DNA of 64,000 nucleotides from Myxococcaceae bacterium JPH2 (GTDB taxonomy: Bacteria; Myxococcota; Myxococcia; Myxococcales; Myxococcaceae), in contig JAEMGR010000001.1 in NCBI GenBank assembly GCA_016458225.1, positions 930,001 to 994,000 on the forward strand, in the 5' to 3' direction. Shown here piece by piece: positions 62,501 through 64,000 of this stretch (position 1 is its first letter; each line of letters begins with the position of its first letter). The position numbers and the translations under genes were made by a program. Below the pieces are notes generated by a model that saw only the letters and a program-made list of their open reading frames with translations, ran no database searches and had not been told where the DNA came from.

Positions 62501-64000
62501 GGCTCGTCGCGCAGGAGCCCGCGCAGCGAGTCCGCCGACGTGGTGGTCCGCCCCAGGGCGAGGCTCAGCTCCGCCAGCTCGCGCCGCACCTGACGCCGGG
62601 CTTCTCCCGTGAGGCGCGGCCACAGCTCCACCAGCAGGTCCGCCAGGGCCTCGCGTGCGCCCGCCTTGCGGTGCAGCGCGGCCAGCTCCAGGCGCGCGTC
62701 CAGGTCCTCCGGCGCGCGCGCGCAGTACTCCGCGAGCAGTCGTCGCGCGGCGTCCGTGCGTGACGCCCGCACCGCGGCGGTGGCGGCCTTGCGCGTGAGG
62801 GCCACCCGCTCCGTCTCTCGGGGCGCGTCCGCGTCCGAAGGCGGCAGGGCCAGCACGGCCTCGAAGTCCTCCAACGCGGCGCGCGCGTCGGTGACGAGGC
62901 GCAGCTCGCCCCGGTGCACCCGGGCCGGCGCGTAGGTGGCGTCGCGCTCCAGCGCCTCGGCGAGGAACGACTCCTCGCGGCTCGTTCCCGCGGCCAGGAG
63001 CGAGGCACGGAAGAGGAGCTTCGCGCCCTCTCGCGCTTCCGGCACCAACAGGGCGCGGCGCGCGTACAGGCGCGCGGCCTCCAGCTTCTCGCCGCGCTCC
63101 AGCTCCAGCTCGGCCAGCAGCTCCAGCACTTCGGCGGCCAGCGGCCCCTTGGGGCTGGCCTCCAGCGAGGCCGTCAGGCGCAGCAGCGCCGCGGGGCGCT
63201 CTCCTCGCTCCAGCAGGACCCGAGCGCTCTGGAGATAGAGCGGCGCGGCTTCTTCCGCACGGCTCGCGCCCACCAGGGCCTGGGCACGCGTGGCCCACAG
63301 CTCCGCGAGCGCCTGCGCCTCACCCGCCTCGGTGTAGAGGGCTTCGAGCCGCGCGGCCAGGGCGTCATCCAACCGACGCAGCGGGAAGGCCTGCGCGTAG
63401 GCGGCGATGGCCCCCTCGCGGTCGCCGAGCATCTCGCACGCGCGACCCAACCGGGAGCGCACGTCCGCCAGCTTCTCGGGCGCGGCCGTGCGCGGCATCA
63501 TCGCGAGCAGTCCCTCCAGCGCGCGCCGGGCATGCTCGGGCCGCTCGCAGCGCAGGGACAGGTCCGCCAGGTCCAGCAGCACCGCCGAGTCGGGGGCCAG
63601 CCGCGCCGCCTTCTCCAGCGCCACCAGCGCCTCGCCCACGCGACCCAGGCGGGCCTCCAACACGTTGGCCAGCTCGCGCAGGGCCGCCGCCCCGAGCCGC
63701 TTGTCGCCCTGCGCCTCGGCCACCCGCGCGCGCTCCTCCAGCGCCGTGGCCAGCCCCGCCATGTCCGAGCGCTTGCGCTGCAACGCGCACAGCTCGCCCA
63801 GCGAGGGCAGGTCATCCGGCTCCGCGCGCAGCACCTCTTGCAGCGCGTGCGCCGCGAGGTCCAGGTCGAACGCGAGGTCGCGCGCGGCCACCGACAATCG
63901 CCGATAGCGCTGCGCTCGCTCCTTGGGCTCCGTCGTCAGCCGCGCCAACGAGGCCAGGCACCGCGTCAAGAGCGCGCCATCCCGCCGCGCCTCCGCCAGC
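56539..64000 (-). CDS. Giant TPR-repeat protein (5' end outside window)
   Basis: At least 2,486 codons, still open at the window edge. Almost the whole length is Ala/Leu/Glu/Arg-rich helical repeat of tetratricopeptide type, with A-x-x-Y and Pro positions spaced 34 or so (e.g. AAYAQAFPLRRLDDALAARLEALY; DLEAVLALPP). Only the last ~200 residues differ (LTPDTLVLGAASLACFGPVELG), a possible small globular domain also seen in other repeat proteins of the clade. No signal peptide or catalytic motif is visible. Likely a scaffold. The next genes follow within 13 and 3 bases. Confidence 0.88.
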   Translation of the reverse strand, partial: LAEARRDGALLTRCLASLARLTTEPKERAQRYRRLSVAARDLAFDLDLAAHALQEVLRAEPDDLPSLGELCALQRKRSDMAGLATALEERARVAEAQGDKRLGAAALRELANVLEARLGRVGEALVALEKAARLAPDSAVLLDLADLSLRCERPEHARRALEGLLAMMPRTAAPEKLADVRSRLGRACEMLGDREGAIAAYAQAFPLRRLDDALAARLEALYTEAGEAQALAELWATRAQALVGASRAEEAAPLYLQSARVLLERGERPAALLRLTASLEASPKGPLAAEVLELLAELELERGEKLEAARLYARRALLVPEAREGAKLLFRASLLAAGTSREESFLAEALERDATYAPARVHRGELRLVTDARAALEDFEAVLALPPSDADAPRETERVALTRKAATAAVRASRTDAARRLLAEYCARAPEDLDARLELAALHRKAGAREALADLLVELWPRLTGEARRQVRRELAELSLALGRTTTSADSLRGLLRDEPEDTWAAQALLELLPPAGTGTPDEEAERLELLGTLVSASTGEARAELLARRAALHRSAGRLDVAREDYAEAASLSHRPAPLWLALAELAHEAQEESSELEAWRRAVAADASLGARARERMMALAAVLLRKDSRGPAREALRAAIDLEPPAEERCDAFFALAELARRDGQTDEEASALAEAARQGPVPRRVEALLTRAALLEAAGGLREAARDLESALALAPRHARAIDGLHRVLRGLEDWKGLTALLAEEAPHAPTGSGAALYAELAGLYLDRLGQPGPAEAALRQSLRLEPTDSAVRRRLVSLVAGRGEPLEAALLLEAAAEGALPEEAASLLREGVAHARRAEDVDRALRLARRAHALMAAQGEDLAILAELLYQRGAVREALPLQESLAAAADFHDAPDQAEDVFLRLGELAEQSGDVRRAVTAYRTLLAERPLCEPAVGRLSALLERDDPRGAFEVLVTHARALAPSERTAQRLVALADRARAALSDAGVAASLLSRAASMSEAPLPLHRRLVSLYRETGRVVDLLVELRQVAGLSLAADDLASALAAYEEEARLAEDTGRADEALRALVDLRELLTEQGRPAEAATHERRRAELLRDVKLDLSAAEEALESAFALAADLGTARLGAALAERRDDASAEARWLERGLPLLIETPARAPVLLRLARLNLGVLADSTKAEGFLREALRQDRALAEAETLLAGLLEKEDRLGELAAWYEECAGDAPDAARRADLFYRAALLYRDRAHKPEAAAAALIAARSARPDDLELTAQAAELLHQVRRPADAAEFDAVLLEADPFREPVFTRHHAFLVSTEDWQALAELMLRRAGRQSPTEAAASYLSAARAFRDAGAHERALLCENQAFELSPASEEAFERVRERAAGDVRRLAELLAQRAAAVTPDEALPLLRERATTLLDAGEALLAAEAFDDYLARASTDVDALSARAELAARDGGPTAARPYDRKLLSAGGDALPVPLRARTHLRLGHASLAAGAFHDAAESFDAVVALEPEGERGHEALSLLAEVHARTNNASGLYRASLLLAQRTDDGATREAMYRRAAELFEDPREAIDALLPLVRLRPSDATVIDRAVRGLRALGRHGDLLAVYEAGAEAAGGARAAELLLAAASVAAESMADPEAAWALTQRAAEADPSDVPALRALVEGLRARAQTALLVDALERLIPLTVDADEASTLRLEFATLAREAGREDVAREALELVVARGPSGAGYAEALEVLEPLLGESHARRAEVRVARAELVTGAQRVTLLVAAARAFEKAERLEDALKAAKAAASTEPDLRAALLVAHLHRASGDAPRAAQSLLQAAKLAAPDERPPLLLEAADLWEKANESGEALEVIERIASEAPDTLTPAELAERFGRLGAFARAVAVGFAPAMAAGEYTDALAMAAQAGDTARSREALWALVALPDADAAHAGALADGLRAEGEWEGLLELAGLSAERDAAFAVALRDEVARGAAASVRARLRALDELSTTPGFAARLTLLLPDAGGLPEPVAEAVLTHVRAQPEPARIEALTMLADGWPERRASLLRERYTLERALERLEPAERTLARLAEGDADPKSRAALHLERGELLQGPLAQPAEARQAFESALADDDACLPAVRFLLALVDESREPAVFLSLAERLSAEEGPDAWAPHRERLADAFEALGRPGDAAAQLEQLPETDERLARRARLAEERGHTGEALQLRERLTDEPAMLESILRGYLEAQLVAPATRLAERLADSGVLSPEATRLVAERLAPTAEGASLAIRLWPALLRERTVDVDGWTLFAEALRAVGRKDVVERVDGIAAALASSKTPAPRPPVSALPAREGTFEHVLPANAVPVTTESLPRLHSALSPMLASLGAADVRIRVAPTGGVEAYLLTPDTLVLGAASLACFGPVELGWLCALALVLGEDGARLTRPGPVPGLDAAAVTAWRAMPASLAAGRVLALLDASVRGGDPMRVEVGAVLANSEAFRAVALAALDV

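Noticed and set aside
1-64000. CRISPR arrays, complete insertion sequences, phage attachment sites
   Set aside because: I saw no regularly spaced repeats and no transposase beyond the OrfA fragment; a window-wide repeat search was not possible.

Overview
The window is high-GC DNA with strong third-position GC bias. Its families (DUF2380-type lipoprotein toxins, TIGR02270-type proteins, DUF4150/DUF6484/Imm11 cassettes, many lipoproteins, two-component systems and a Ser/Thr kinase) point to a fruiting myxobacterium of the Myxococcaceae (Myxococcus/Corallococcus-like). Genus is inference. I see no rRNA, tRNA, CRISPR array or complete mobile element.

Layout. 1-12.8 kb: a secreted protein gene broken by an in-frame amber codon, a secreted serine hydrolase, a YqgE/AlgH protein, a LysM/peptidoglycan-binding gene coupled to an alpha/beta hydrolase, an aldo/keto reductase, a lipoprotein peptidase-like hydrolase, a QseBC-type two-component pair, a second beta-lactamase-fold lipoprotein and a pentapeptide-repeat lipoprotein. 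12.8-17.6 kb: an IS3/arylsulfatase scrap, a lipoprotein of unknown function, and a DUF2380 lipoprotein toxin candidate with an overlapping partner. 17.6-26.9 kb: mostly housekeeping or metabolism (YCII, LysR, EamA, NagB-like, amidase, 6-phosphofructokinase, acyl-CoA ligase, FHA) ending in a second alpha/beta hydrolase of effector type.

26.9-43.4 kb: the methionine-salvage genes are split into two loci. mtnA is translationally coupled to a FucA-like class II aldolase. A separate run mtnB-mtnD-mtnC overlaps gene to gene and is followed by mtnP. Between them lies an accessory, partly lower-GC cluster (30.9-39.2 kb) of contact-dependent-toxin type: a large hydrophobic-segment protein, a DUF4150 PAAR-like protein, a DUF6484-like protein, Imm49-like and Imm11 immunity proteins, an AHH nuclease, a ketosynthase-like protein lacking the active-site Cys, and a TIGR02270-like protein. 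Three single-base frameshifts fall in this cluster, one in a run of eight G.

43.5-52.5 kb: a CBS protein, a small secreted protein, and a same-strand run VWA protein, histidine kinase, response regulator, Ser/Thr kinase. An 11-bp-period direct repeat lies upstream of the run and recurs 1.6 kb away. 52.5-64 kb: an alpha/beta hydrolase, then a tightly packed minus-strand set: a giant TPR protein (open at the window end), a lipoprotein, an acyltransferase, QueC and a secreted VanX-like dipeptidase.

The least ordinary parts are the 30.9-39.2 kb toxin cluster, the two possible fates for methylthioribulose-1-phosphate, and the VWA-kinase-regulator operon with its repeated operator-like site.
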